NCBI RefSeq assembly: GCF_007828955.1
Contig: NZ_VIVR01000001.1
Span: 2,232,001 to 2,296,000, forward strand
Direction of reading: 5' to 3'
Source: Kitasatospora atroaurantiaca
Lineage (GTDB): Bacteria > Actinomycetota > Actinomycetes > Streptomycetales > Streptomycetaceae
Length of the DNA stretch: 64,000 nt
The notes beneath the pieces are model-generated. The model was not told where the DNA came from and ran no database searches. It saw only the letters and a program-made list of their open reading frames with translations. Of this stretch, positions 1 through 7,290 are shown piece after piece; position 1 is the first letter of the stretch; every line of letters begins with the position of its first letter. The translations under genes were made by a program, and so were the position numbers.

Positions 1-609
1 GCCCACGGCATTTCCGGTCCCTTGGCGCTACTGTCGACCGTGATGAGACACGGCATCAGAATGCCCGGCCAGGCCGACACGATCGCTTGGATCTGCACCT
101 GGCTGGACCGGCACCGGCAGGGCGCCGGGGCACGGGCCTGGTGGCCGGGCATGCTCTCCCGGGCCGAGTGGCAGGCCGGGGCGGTCAGCCAGCGCGGCCC
201 GCAGCGGCCGTCCTGGTGCTACGGCACCCCCGGCCAGGCCCGAGCCCAGCAACTCGCCGGCCTCGCCCTCGACGACACCGACCGGCAGCAGCTCGCGGAA
301 GATGCCCTCGCCGGGTGCGTCAGCGACCCGGCCCAGCTGTTCGACCTCACCGACGCCACCCTCTGCCACGGCTGGGCCGGGCTCCTGCTGACCACCTGGC
401 GGGCTGCCGCGGATGCCCGCGATGACCGGCTCGCCCGCCAGCTGCCGAGGCTGCGGGCCCTGATGGACCGTTACCTGCACGGCGGCGGCCAGCCGGAGGC
501 CGCCGGACTGCTCGAAGGCACAGCCGGGCTCCGGCTCGCCCAGCACACCACCACAGTGACCACCCCGCCCGCCTCTCGTTGGGACGCCTGCCTGCTTCTG
601 GCCGGCTGA
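1..609 (+). CDS. LanC-like lanthionine cyclase, C-terminal part (5' end outside window)
   Basis: LanC-family proteins are zinc enzymes that close thioether rings in lanthipeptides by adding Cys thiols to dehydrated Ser/Thr. The frame is open from base 1, so the N-terminal part lies outside the window. Visible motifs are AHGISGPLALL at residues 1-11, WCYGTPG (first Cys ligand at residue 73) and LCHGWAG (Cys122-His123). These are the family's conserved His region and its three zinc ligands. The stop is followed 37 bases later by a methyltransferase gene in the same direction, as expected for a class I lanthipeptide cluster. The family call is firm; the product is unknown. Confidence 0.85.
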   Translation, partial: AHGISGPLALLSTVMRHGIRMPGQADTIAWICTWLDRHRQGAGARAWWPGMLSRAEWQAGAVSQRGPQRPSWCYGTPGQARAQQLAGLALDDTDRQQLAEDALAGCVSDPAQLFDLTDATLCHGWAGLLLTTWRAAADARDDRLARQLPRLRALMDRYLHGGGQPEAAGLLEGTAGLRLAQHTTTVTTPPASRWDACLLLAG

Positions 610-646
610 CCGCGGCCCGCCCTGCTACGGAAGGACACCCACCCTG

Positions 647-1852
647 ATGAGCACCGCCACCCCCGCCTCGCCGAACACGCTGCGGGACCAGATGGTCGAC
701 AGCATCGCGGCCACCCACCCGCTCACCGCAGAGGTCGAGGACGCCCTGCGGGCGGTTCCCCGGCACGAGTTCGTGCCCGATGCCACCGCCGAGCAGGCGT
801 ACGCCGACCAGAGCGTGACTATCAAGCCCAATCCGGCCGGCGGCCTGCCGCTCAGCTGTGCCTCGGTGCCGTCGCTGGTCGCCGACATGCTGGTGTGGCT
901 GCGGCCCGAGAAGGGCGACACCGTCGTGGAGATCGGCGCCGGCACCGGCTACAACGCCGCCCTGCTGGCCCATCTGGTCGGCCCCACCGGCAGGGTCGTC
1001 ACCCTCGACATCGACGAGGACGTGACCGCGCACGCCCGCAAGGCGCTGGAGGCCACCGGCAACACCGCCATCACCGTGCTCACCCGCGACGGCGCCCTCG
1101 GCGCCCCCGAGCACGGACACCCCGCCCGGATGATCGTCACCGTCGGCGCCTGGGACGTCCCCGCCGCCTGGTGGGACCAGCTGGAACCCGGCGCCCGCCT
1201 CGTCGTCCCGCTCAGCTGGCGCGGCCAGGCCCGCTGCCTCGGCCTCGACCGCCAGGGCGACCGGATGGTGTCCGACGTGGTCGAGCTGTGCGGCTTCGTC
1301 CCCATGCTCGGCCAGGACGGCGAACGCACCGCCACCATCGACACCGACGGCCTGGTCGCGCTGCACTTCGACGCCGACCAGCCGATCGACCCCGCCGTCC
1401 TGCGAGGCGTCCTCGACCAGCCGAAGACCGCCGTCGCCTCCGGGGTCACGGTCCCAGGCGACGAGTCCTTCGACGGGGTCTGGCTGCGGCTGAGCGCCAC
1501 CGACCCGGCCACCTGCCGCATCGCCGCCGACCGGGCCGCCGCCGACAGCGGCATGTGCAAGCCCGCCATCCCCGGCCGCAGCCCCGCCCTGGCCGAGGGT
1601 GACTCCCTCGCCTACCTCACCCTGACCCGCCGTGAGATCGAAGGCTCCGTCCGCTTCGAGCTCGGCGCGACCGGCCACGGCCCGGCCGGCCAGCACCTCG
1701 CCTTCCGCCTGTGCGAGCAGATCCGCCACTGGGACCGGGCGCGGGATGTCCGGCCCACCATCACGCTCCACCCGGCCGGGACGCCGGACGACAAGATCGG
1801 CGGCGGGTACGTCATCGACAAGCCCGGGGCCCGAATGATCATCACCTACTGA
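647..1852 (+). CDS. PCMT-type methyltransferase, FxLD lanthipeptide-system type
   Basis: 401 aa SAM-dependent O-methyltransferase of the protein-L-isoaspartate methyltransferase family. SAM motif I is EIGAGTGYN at residues 95-103. The substrate-side motif around SCASVPS (70-76) and the extra C-terminal domain beyond about residue 210 match the long PCMT homologues found beside class I lanthipeptide enzymes. Enzymes of that group methylate Asp in a modified precursor, which can lead to succinimide or isoaspartate. The LanC-like gene just upstream supports this role; a repair enzyme is the alternative. The precursor peptide and dehydratase genes must lie left of the window. The start codon follows a GGAAGGA-like ribosome site. 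Confidence 0.75.
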   Translation: MSTATPASPNTLRDQMVDSIAATHPLTAEVEDALRAVPRHEFVPDATAEQAYADQSVTIKPNPAGGLPLSCASVPSLVADMLVWLRPEKGDTVVEIGAGTGYNAALLAHLVGPTGRVVTLDIDEDVTAHARKALEATGNTAITVLTRDGALGAPEHGHPARMIVTVGAWDVPAAWWDQLEPGARLVVPLSWRGQARCLGLDRQGDRMVSDVVELCGFVPMLGQDGERTATIDTDGLVALHFDADQPIDPAVLRGVLDQPKTAVASGVTVPGDESFDGVWLRLSATDPATCRIAADRAAADSGMCKPAIPGRSPALAEGDSLAYLTLTRREIEGSVRFELGATGHGPAGQHLAFRLCEQIRHWDRARDVRPTITLHPAGTPDDKIGGGYVIDKPGARMIITY

Positions 1853-1897
1853 CGGGCGCTATCCCTCGGTGATCACTCCGCCGGCGCGCCGATCGCC

Positions 1898-1949
1898 GAG
1901 ACCCCCATCGCCGATTCACCCTTTCGGGTGAATCGGCGATGGGGGTCTC
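1898..1949 (+). terminator. 24-bp perfect stem-loop, likely terminator
   Basis: Arms 1898-1921 and 1926-1949 are perfect inverted repeats around the 4-nt loop TTTC. It lies 46 bases after the methyltransferase stop. There is no U-tract, which is common for actinomycete terminators. Confidence 0.7.
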
Positions 1950-2102
1950 CAGTCGCATCTGGTCCGCTGGCCGTGACGGGCCCCAGCTTGGCAGTCAGGG
2001 CTGTGCCGGAAGGGCTACGACGCCGCCTCCGGCCTCATGGGGTCAGCCCTCCACAGTCGTCGCGGGCAGGCTGTCTTGGGCAGGTGAATCGGGAGCCACT
2101 CC

Positions 2103-2138
2103 GCTCAGCGCACTACCGGATGTGGCCGTGCGCTGAGC
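2103..2138. terminator. 11-bp inverted repeat in the 1950-2229 gap
   Basis: Arms GCTCAGCGCAC (2103-2113) and its complement (2128-2138) surround a 14-nt loop. It lies downstream of the minus-strand VOC gene, for which it may be the terminator. Nothing else was recognised in this roughly 280-base gap. Confidence 0.4.
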
Positions 2139-2229
2139 AGGGTGGCGTGATCGAAGACCGACTACTCCAGTCGGCCGAGCGTCAGGTGCCGGAACCGGTA
2201 CGAGGACATCCTCAACCTGCAGGGGCGGC

Positions 2230-2607
2230 TCATTCGCGTTCGGTGTGCAGCTCCAGGTAGTGAGGGTTGTGCATGACGCCGAGGATGTTGCCGAACGGGT
2301 CGAGCGCGGCTCCGGCCCGGAAGTCGCCGTAGTTCCGCAGCGGCTCGTGCTCCTTCGCGCCGAGTTCCAGCAGCCGCGCCATCACCGCGTCGACGTCGTC
2401 AACGTGCCAGTACGCGACCACGCCGGCCGGGGCGGAGGGAGTGCGCGAGATGCCGAACTCCTGCAGGTAGTCACCGAGCCGGAACTCGATGTACTCGGGC
2501 CGTTCGAAGTACGGCTCCACGCCCAGGACTTCGGTGTACCAGTCACGCGCGGCGGCCAGGTCGTCGGCGTGGTAACGGATGGTTGCGAGGCCGCGGAATG
2601 TCGTCAT
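2230..2607 (-). CDS. VOC (glyoxalase/bleomycin-resistance fold) family protein
   Basis: 125 aa. The two-module beta-alpha-beta-beta-beta layout of the vicinal oxygen chelate superfamily is readable: ARDWYTEVLGVEPYF opens module one, and VDDVDAVMARLLELGAK leads to the terminal LDPFGNILGVMHNPHY, a typical VOC ending. These proteins bind metals or small ligands (antibiotics, glyoxal adducts) as dioxygenases, isomerases or resistance proteins; the substrate cannot be read. The ATG at 2607 gives the usual family N-terminus; an in-frame ATG at 2628 would add seven residues. It stands alone, convergent with the lanthipeptide genes. Confidence 0.8.
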   Translation of the reverse strand: MTTFRGLATIRYHADDLAAARDWYTEVLGVEPYFERPEYIEFRLGDYLQEFGISRTPSAPAGVVAYWHVDDVDAVMARLLELGAKEHEPLRNYGDFRAGAALDPFGNILGVMHNPHYLELHTERE

Positions 2608-2829
2608 GTGGGCCAGTCTGCACCGCATATAGGTCAGTTTCTGTCCTCATGTGCAGACTGCCCGCCCGTGTCCCCGCTCCGGTGAACCTGCCTGGCGCTG
2701 CGTCGCTCGAACGAGGTACGAGCGGCAGGGGCGGCCGATCCCGTGCATCGCCAACTCAGGAGCAATTCACGAGTTCGCAAATGGCTCTCGATCTCGTTGC
2801 CCAAGTGGCTCTCGCTCTACCTGTCGAAA

Positions 2830-3072
2830 ACACCTCTGCCTTGGCGGGATTGTCGATCTCGCGGCGGACGTCGGAGCGGGAGGTCTTCAGCTCGCAGACG
2901 TCGATGTCGCCGCGCCGCGGGAGTTCCAGAGTCCGATGTGGACGAGGTCGGCGCGGCGGTTGCTGTTCGGGGCTGTGACCTCGGTGAGGCAGACCGCTCC
3001 GGCCCAGGTGTCGTCGGGCCTGATGAAGTGCCGGTGGAGGAGACCCAGCAGCTCGGGGTCGTCCGGGAGGGT
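2830..3072 (-). pseudogene. Frameshifted remnant of a MmcB/nuclease-like conserved protein
   Basis: On the minus strand one frame reads ELLGLLHRHFIRPDD, then TEVTAPNSNRRADLVHIGLW, and runs into a stop just after NSRG. The continuation CELKTSRSDVRREIDNPAKAE sits in another frame, so the gene is broken by a frameshift near 2908-2920, and homology ends near 2830. The 'RRADLVHIGLW...CELKTSRSD' pattern resembles MmcB/restriction-nuclease-fold proteins common on actinomycete mobile elements; this assignment is from memory. No ribosome site or intact start was found. Confidence 0.55.
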
Positions 3073-3165
3073 TCGCCAGCAGTCACAAGTTATCCATTTT
3101 TGACGTTATGACAGTAATTGTCCCAGGCAAGGGCGCCACCAGGTAGAGGTTTCACGGCACTTCCC

Positions 3166-4347
3166 TCACGCCGCCCGGACCGCGTGCGGGTGACAACGCG
3201 GACAACGCCCCACCCTCCCGTCAGCCCGCGTCGTCCAGCGGCGCGCTGGCTCCGGCCCGTCGCACTCGCCGCACCACTCCGGCAGGACCACCACTGGCCG
3301 CGCGGGCACGGGCGGTTGCCGGTGATCGGCATGCCGTCCAAGGTCCCGCCAGGCGGGCTGCGTCCGGGCCATGTCTTCGGCCAGCGCGATGACGTCCGCG
3401 AGATCCCAGTCCGCAGCGAGGAGTTCGCCGGCCGAGGCCGCGACCGTGCGGTGCGCCGCAGGGTTCTTGCGACCGCCCCGCGCGGCCTGCCAGGCATCGG
3501 CCGCCTGCTGCGCCTGGCCGCTGCTGTTGTCGTTGCCCGGTGCCGTGTTCTCTCTCTCGTCCGGGTCCACAGCGGCGGGTTTCCGAGCCGCCCGGGACGG
3601 ACGGGGAGAGAGAGGAGTTTCGTCTTGTTGAACTACGTCTTGTTCCACCCCGGTGGGGCGGGGTACCGGCCCCCGCCGGGGCGGGGTACGTACCCCGCTG
3701 GAACGGGGTACCGGAAACAAGCCTCCGTCCGGCGTTTGCCCAGGTCGCGCCGTACCCCGCTGCAGCGGGGTACGTACCCCGCTAGCCGGGGGTGCCGCCT
3801 GGCCGTTCTTCCTCGGCGGGCGCCGCTTGGCTGCCTCCTTCCGCAACCGGGCCATCTCCTTCGCCTGCTCGGCAATCCAGGCCCGCCGCTGCCCCTGCCA
3901 CGCGGCAAGGTCGTCCGGCCGGGCGCGACGCAGCGCGTAGTACTCCGAAGCGGCCAGCGGCCCGACATATGACGGTTCGGGGGTCTGATGGATGACGTAA
4001 CGGTTGCGGGCGCGCAGGCCGTTGGAGTAACGCGACTGCTCAACGGTGACGGCCCCAATGACGACCAGCTCGTCGAGGTACGGGGTAATCGACTCCGACT
4101 TGGAGAACCCAGCCCACTCAGCCAGCACATCAAGTGCCGGCCAGACCTCGGTGTCGCCCCGCTGGACGTTGATGTGCATCGCCAGGCGGCAGTACAGGGC
4201 CACGGCCCGGTCAGAGACACAGGAGATGAGCACCCAGTCACCGATCTGGGAGTACGGGGCACGTCGGCCGATTTGCACTTCGATCTGTTCATCCAGCTCG
4301 GCCGGATCTGGCATGGCGGATCCGGCTGCGGACGTATTCACGGTCAC
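3166..4347 (-). CDS. Winged-helix replication-initiator-like protein
   Basis: 393 aa. Residues about 30-120 form a helix-turn-helix/winged-helix region (ALYCRLAMHIN, WPALDVLAEWAGFSKS, LDELVVIGAVTVE) of the type in phage O-like and plasmid Rep proteins. A basic linker holds repeated GVRTP/RGT units, encoded by palindromic DNA at 3658-3782. The C-terminus has a zinc-ribbon-like pattern, CGEC...CPRCH. Similar proteins occur on actinomycete integrative elements and are usually annotated only as HTH proteins. Binding to the repeats inside its own gene, as lambda O does, is an inference. The GTG/ATG choice at the N-terminus is uncertain. Confidence 0.6.
   Translation of the reverse strand: MTVNTSAAGSAMPDPAELDEQIEVQIGRRAPYSQIGDWVLISCVSDRAVALYCRLAMHINVQRGDTEVWPALDVLAEWAGFSKSESITPYLDELVVIGAVTVEQSRYSNGLRARNRYVIHQTPEPSYVGPLAASEYYALRRARPDDLAAWQGQRRAWIAEQAKEMARLRKEAAKRRPPRKNGQAAPPASGVRTPLQRGTARPGQTPDGGLFPVPRSSGVRTPPRRGPVPRPTGVEQDVVQQDETPLSPRPSRAARKPAAVDPDERENTAPGNDNSSGQAQQAADAWQAARGGRKNPAAHRTVAASAGELLAADWDLADVIALAEDMARTQPAWRDLGRHADHRQPPVPARPVVVLPEWCGECDGPEPARRWTTRADGRVGRCPRCHPHAVRAA
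3658..3782. repeat. Iteron-like GCGGGGTAC array inside the Rep-like gene
   Basis: The 9-mer GCGGGGTAC or its complement occurs at 3658, 3681, 3690 (rc), 3752 (rc), 3765 and 3774 (rc), with an 8/9 copy at 3703. Copies 3681-3698 and 3765-3782 are identical 18-bp perfect palindromes, GCGGGGTACGTACCCCGC. A candidate replication origin or binding array. Confidence 0.6.
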
Positions 4348-4405
4348 GTGCGGTGGTCCCCAGCGTTCGTCGCTGCGCGAGCAGCGGAGACGGGAGTGGC
4401 AGACG

Positions 4406-4431
4406 CCGCCCGGGTACGGGCCCGGGCGGCC
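4406..4431 (-). terminator. Hairpin after the 63-aa minus-strand gene
   Basis: Ten-bp arms (4406-4415 and 4422-4431) around a 6-nt loop lie immediately downstream of the stop at 4439. Likely the terminator of the two-gene minus-strand unit 4854-4439. Confidence 0.55.
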
Positions 4432-4438
4432 GGGGGGC

Positions 4439-4630
4439 TCAGCGGCCGAGGAGCTCGTCGAGCGTGCGACGCGCGGTGACTGCGGGCATGGTGCCGGTCA
4501 CGCTGTACTGCTTCGAATCGGGGTGATAGTGCGTCTCAACGTGCTCGAAGCCCGCGGCCTCGGCCTTCTCGGCGCAGCGGATGACACGGTCGGACGCGCC
4601 GGGGCCGTCGAAGTGTGCGATTCGGCTCAC
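4439..4630 (-). CDS. Small hypothetical protein (63 aa)
   Basis: A 63-aa protein whose GTG start overlaps the stop of the upstream 75-aa gene (GTGA), indicating translational coupling. No family was recognised. The sequence is His/Glu-rich in the middle (FEHVETHYHPDS) and has no membrane segment or signal peptide. It lies between the HTH gene and the Rep-like gene, all in one direction, so it is probably part of the element's replication/regulation unit. Confidence 0.55.
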   Translation of the reverse strand: MSRIAHFDGPGASDRVIRCAEKAEAAGFEHVETHYHPDSKQYSVTGTMPAVTARRTLDELLGR

Positions 4631-4854
4631 GCCGCCACCATCCAGGCCGGGGTGATGTCACGGAGCGCAGTGCCGGCGAGCTCGGTCAGCAGTCCCCATG
4701 CGGCGGGCCGGTCGAGCTGGGCCGGCGAGTAGGCGGCGACGATACCGTCGACGGTTCGGACAGCCTTGAGCGGCAGGTCGGCATCGTCGGGGAGGGCAGG
4801 CGTGAGCGCGGCCGGCTCCGGGGCGCTCTTGGGCATGGCGAAGTTAGGTGCCAT
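4627..4854 (-). CDS. Small hypothetical protein (75 aa)
   Basis: 75 aa, Ala/Pro-rich N-terminus, no recognised domain. It is the first gene of a coupled pair with the 63-aa gene, sharing a GTGA overlap. Its ATG at 4854 lies 126 bases after the HTH gene's stop. Codon use matches its neighbours. Function unknown. Confidence 0.5.
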   Translation of the reverse strand: MAPNFAMPKSAPEPAALTPALPDDADLPLKAVRTVDGIVAAYSPAQLDRPAAWGLLTELAGTALRDITPAWMVAA

Positions 4855-4980
4855 GATGGCGGTGCTCCAGTTCTGCGCCCTGGTTGTCGAGACCGGGTTG
4901 GGCGCGGTTGGTGTTCGAGGGCTCGGTGTTAGCGCACCGGGCCCTTCTTGATGCCCGCCTGGATGCGGGCGCGTGCGGCA

Positions 4981-5277
4981 CTATTCGTCGGCTGGCTTGT
5001 CCTTGGCCTTGCCCCGGGTACCGGCCTCAATCTGCTGAACTCGGGCAACGGAGATTCCGAGGGTCTTCGCGATAGTCCGATAGCTGACCTGCTGATTGCG
5101 CAGATCAACGACTGCCGCCTGCCTGATTTCCCGCAGGCGCGAGTGCTGCAGGGGCCACTGGGCGAGGAGTGCTCCCGCCCGGCGCGCTCGCTCGGTCGGG
5201 TCCTCCACGGCTTCGAGGGAGTCGACCGTCTCAACCACGCGCTTCACCTCCTCTTCCTCGTGTGCTTCTTCGGTCAC
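4981..5277 (-). CDS. Small HTH DNA-binding protein (sigma-70 region 4-like)
   Basis: 98 aa. A very acidic N-terminus leads to a helix-turn-helix at about residues 62-85: VSYRTIAKTLGISVARVQQI. This resembles sigma region 4 or a resolvase-type HTH, without polymerase-binding regions. The GTG start at 5277 is preceded by GGGAG at good spacing. The palindromic promoter at 5309-5348 lies directly upstream, so it is a candidate autoregulator and operator pair; that is inferred from position only. Such genes are frequent on Streptomyces integrative elements. Confidence 0.65.
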   Translation of the reverse strand: MTEEAHEEEEVKRVVETVDSLEAVEDPTERARRAGALLAQWPLQHSRLREIRQAAVVDLRNQQVSYRTIAKTLGISVARVQQIEAGTRGKAKDKPADE

Positions 5278-5308
5278 GGCTGCTCCCTTCGTTCAGGGGA
5301 GCGCGTTC

Positions 5309-5348
5309 CGATAGACACCGTACAGCGATCGCTGTACGGTGTCTATCG
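5309..5348. promoter_or_regulatory. 40-bp perfect palindrome with symmetric divergent promoter hexamers
   Basis: Bases 5309-5328 are the exact reverse complement of 5329-5348. Because of the symmetry, both strands carry TAGACA, a 17-bp spacer, then TACGGT; on + these are 5312-5317 and 5335-5340. Both resemble vegetative -35/-10 boxes. The site lies between the minus-strand HTH gene and the plus-strand genes from 5472. A further GCTGTACGG copy follows at 5352-5360, inside a second 7-bp inverted repeat (5347-5366). Confidence 0.7.
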
Positions 5349-5471
5349 TCCGCTGTACGGCGGACGCGAACGGACCCCCGTGCGCTCAACAACAGAACGG
5401 CCCCGGTCGGGCTCTGACACACCGACCGGGGCCAGCCCACCCTCCAGCCAGCAAGCAAGAGAGGGCAGACC

Positions 5472-5699
5472 ATGCCCGATCGTATCCAGCAGGACCCTGA
5501 CCGGGGCAGCATCCCGGCCGGACCCAGCCCCCTCCCGGCGCGCGCCCCCGGCGCGCTCTACCCGGGCAACTCCACGTGCCGCCGCCCGGCTGCGACCACC
5601 CGCCGCCCCCAGCTCTCCCGGCCGACGCGGCCGTTCGGAGCGCCGGACCTCGGCATCGACATCATCGCGTCCAACCCCACGGACGGAGATGACCAGTGA
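5472..5699 (+). CDS. Small hypothetical protein (75 aa)
   Basis: 75 aa, Pro/Arg-rich and of low complexity (PAGPSPLPARAPG), with no recognised domain. The ATG follows a GAGAGGGCAG ribosome site, and its stop overlaps the GTG of the next gene (GTGA). First plus-strand gene after the palindromic promoter. Probably translated; function unknown. Confidence 0.5.
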   Translation: MPDRIQQDPDRGSIPAGPSPLPARAPGALYPGNSTCRRPAATTRRPQLSRPTRPFGAPDLGIDIIASNPTDGDDQ

Positions 5700-5938
5700 G
5701 CGACTGGGACAACGAGCGGTGGCTGCCGAAGCTCCCAGGCCAGCGCAAGGGCCCGCCGCCCCCACCGCCCGCGCCCGAGCCCACAGAGGACCGGGCCTGG
5801 TGCCGCGGCTGCCACTTCGACTTCCCGTTCAGCGAGCTGCGCGAATGCGCCGAGCGCCTGCTGTGCGGCGACTGCGCCGAAGCGGACGACCAGAAGGCCG
5901 ACCATCGGCTCACCCAGCAGCTGGCGTACGCCGCCTGA
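5696..5938 (+). CDS. Small zinc-ribbon-like protein (80 aa)
   Basis: 80 aa with a proline stretch at residues 18-28, then WCRGCHFDFPFSEL and LLCGDC, a CxxC...CxxC pattern consistent with a zinc ribbon. No enzymatic motif. It starts with a GTG overlapping the stop of the previous gene, so it is coupled to it. It stands just upstream of the membrane-protein run; small zinc-ribbon genes are common in such elements. Confidence 0.6.
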   Translation: MSDWDNERWLPKLPGQRKGPPPPPPAPEPTEDRAWCRGCHFDFPFSELRECAERLLCGDCAEADDQKADHRLTQQLAYAA

Positions 5939-6037
5939 CGCTCCCCCTCAGACCGGCCGGGGCGGCCATCCCCTCACCGCCCCGGCCTCCACCGGTGTGC
6001 CCGCACGCCCCCACCACGCCCTCGGAAGGCTCATCTC

Positions 6038-7153
6038 GTGAAGCGCATCGTCTGGTGGCTGGCCATGGCCATCATCGCGCCCGCCGCCGCAGGCATCACC
6101 GCCTGGTCCCTGTACTACGTCGCCATGTTCTTCGGCGTGCCCCAGTGGCTGGCCGTGACCACCGCCCTGGTCTACGACGGCGTCGCCCTGGGCTGCCTCT
6201 ACCTTGCGAGCGAGGCGGTCAGGGCCGCGCTGTCCGCGGCCGGCCCGCTGGCCGCGACTTTCGTCATGGCCGGGATCTCCGTCTACCTCAACGTGTTCCA
6301 CGCCCAGCTGATCCACGGCGGCACGCCCGCCGCGCTTTTCTTCGCGACCCCGACGTTCGGCCTCCTGGTCCTGTCGCACCTCGCCTGGTCCGGCACCCGC
6401 AACCGGGCGAGGGCCGCCCGCGGCGACACCCCGCTTCGGTTGCCGGCCTACGGCGTGCTGACCTGGCTCCTCGCTCACGAGCACGCCGGGAAGGCGCTGA
6501 AGAAGAGCGCCGAGGAGCGTGTCACCGGCGCGTCATCCATGGCTCCCGCCGTTGCACCGCGCCGCACCGCCCGCGAGGTACTGGTCGAGAAGTTCGCCTC
6601 CCTTGACCCAGTCGACGCCGTCCAGCTGCTGGCTGGCGCGAACCCGCACCTGGATCCCGCAGAGCTGGCCGAGCTCGCGCAGCAGTATGGCAAGCAGATG
6701 ACCGCAACGGATGTGGCGCTCATCCTCGGCGGGGAGCGCATCACCGTGCAGCGCGTCGCCGTGCCTGCCCCGCGGCCGGCACCGGCCGCAGCGGTACAGC
6801 CCTCCGTTGTGCCGCCCGCGCCGCAGCTCCCGCCTCCGCCTGCGGCGACACCGCCCATGCCTCTCGCGCCACCCGCCCCGGTACCCGCCGCACCCGCGCC
6901 GCAGGGCGCAGCGGCAGGCCAGGGCCTCGCCAAGGCCGAGCTGGTGCGCCAGACCGCCGCGCTGCTCGGCCACGGGGCGACGGCGCGCATCATCGCTGAG
7001 GCCGTCATGGCACAGCACGGCATCGCCGCCGACGCCTCGTACGTCCGCACGGTGCAGGCCCGTGACCGCAAGGCCGCGGCGAAGCAGGCCACGAAGGAGC
7101 CCCTGCCGGTGCAGGACCCGCTGATCGGCAAGGGCCGGAACGGCTACCTGTGA
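6038..7153 (+). CDS. DUF2637-type membrane protein with C-terminal HTH-like region (Spd-like)
   Basis: 371 aa. Four hydrophobic segments fill residues about 5-125 (for example WLAMAIIAPAAAGITAW and LAATFVMAGISVYL), matching DUF2637 proteins of Streptomyces plasmids and conjugative elements. A soluble region follows (about 160-240), a Pro/Ala linker (about 245-305), and a C-terminal segment (LVRQTAALLGHGATARIIAE) that looks like a helix-turn-helix. In related elements the neighbouring membrane proteins serve plasmid spread between hyphal compartments; that role is inferred here. The next small gene overlaps its stop (TGATG). Confidence 0.65.
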   Translation: MKRIVWWLAMAIIAPAAAGITAWSLYYVAMFFGVPQWLAVTTALVYDGVALGCLYLASEAVRAALSAAGPLAATFVMAGISVYLNVFHAQLIHGGTPAALFFATPTFGLLVLSHLAWSGTRNRARAARGDTPLRLPAYGVLTWLLAHEHAGKALKKSAEERVTGASSMAPAVAPRRTAREVLVEKFASLDPVDAVQLLAGANPHLDPAELAELAQQYGKQMTATDVALILGGERITVQRVAVPAPRPAPAAAVQPSVVPPAPQLPPPPAATPPMPLAPPAPVPAAPAPQGAAAGQGLAKAELVRQTAALLGHGATARIIAEAVMAQHGIAADASYVRTVQARDRKAAAKQATKEPLPVQDPLIGKGRNGYL

Positions 7154-7260
7154 TGCGGATCGTCGAGGTGCTCTGCCAGCTGCTCTACCCGGTCTCCGCC
7201 GCCGGTGCGGCGTATGCGCTGCGCCACGTGCCACGCGCCCGCCGCCCGTACTCGCCCTGA
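7153..7260 (+). CDS. Micro-protein (35 aa), coupled
   Basis: A 35-codon frame starts at the ATG overlapping the DUF2637 gene's stop (TGATG) and ends at a TGA at 7258-7260. The peptide begins MRIVEVLCQLLYPVSAAGAA and has a short hydrophobic stretch, then an Arg-rich tail. Only the coupled start and its position between membrane-protein genes support it. Possibly a Spd-like small membrane peptide. Confidence 0.4.
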   Translation: MRIVEVLCQLLYPVSAAGAAYALRHVPRARRPYSP

Positions 7261-7290
7261 TCCGACCCTCCTCCCCGAAGGCGCACCGCC

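Noticed and set aside
1928-2260. A plus-strand gene in the gap after the methyltransferase
   Set aside because: It begins inside the terminator arm, ends inside the antisense VOC gene, and shows no protein-like pattern.
3658-3782. A CRISPR array
   Set aside because: The repeats are only 9-18 bases, irregularly spaced and lie inside a coding frame, with no spacers or cas genes.
4948-6606. A 552-codon plus-strand frame
   Set aside because: It crosses the palindromic promoter and antisense HTH gene and becomes Arg/Pro-rich; genuine small genes occupy other frames.
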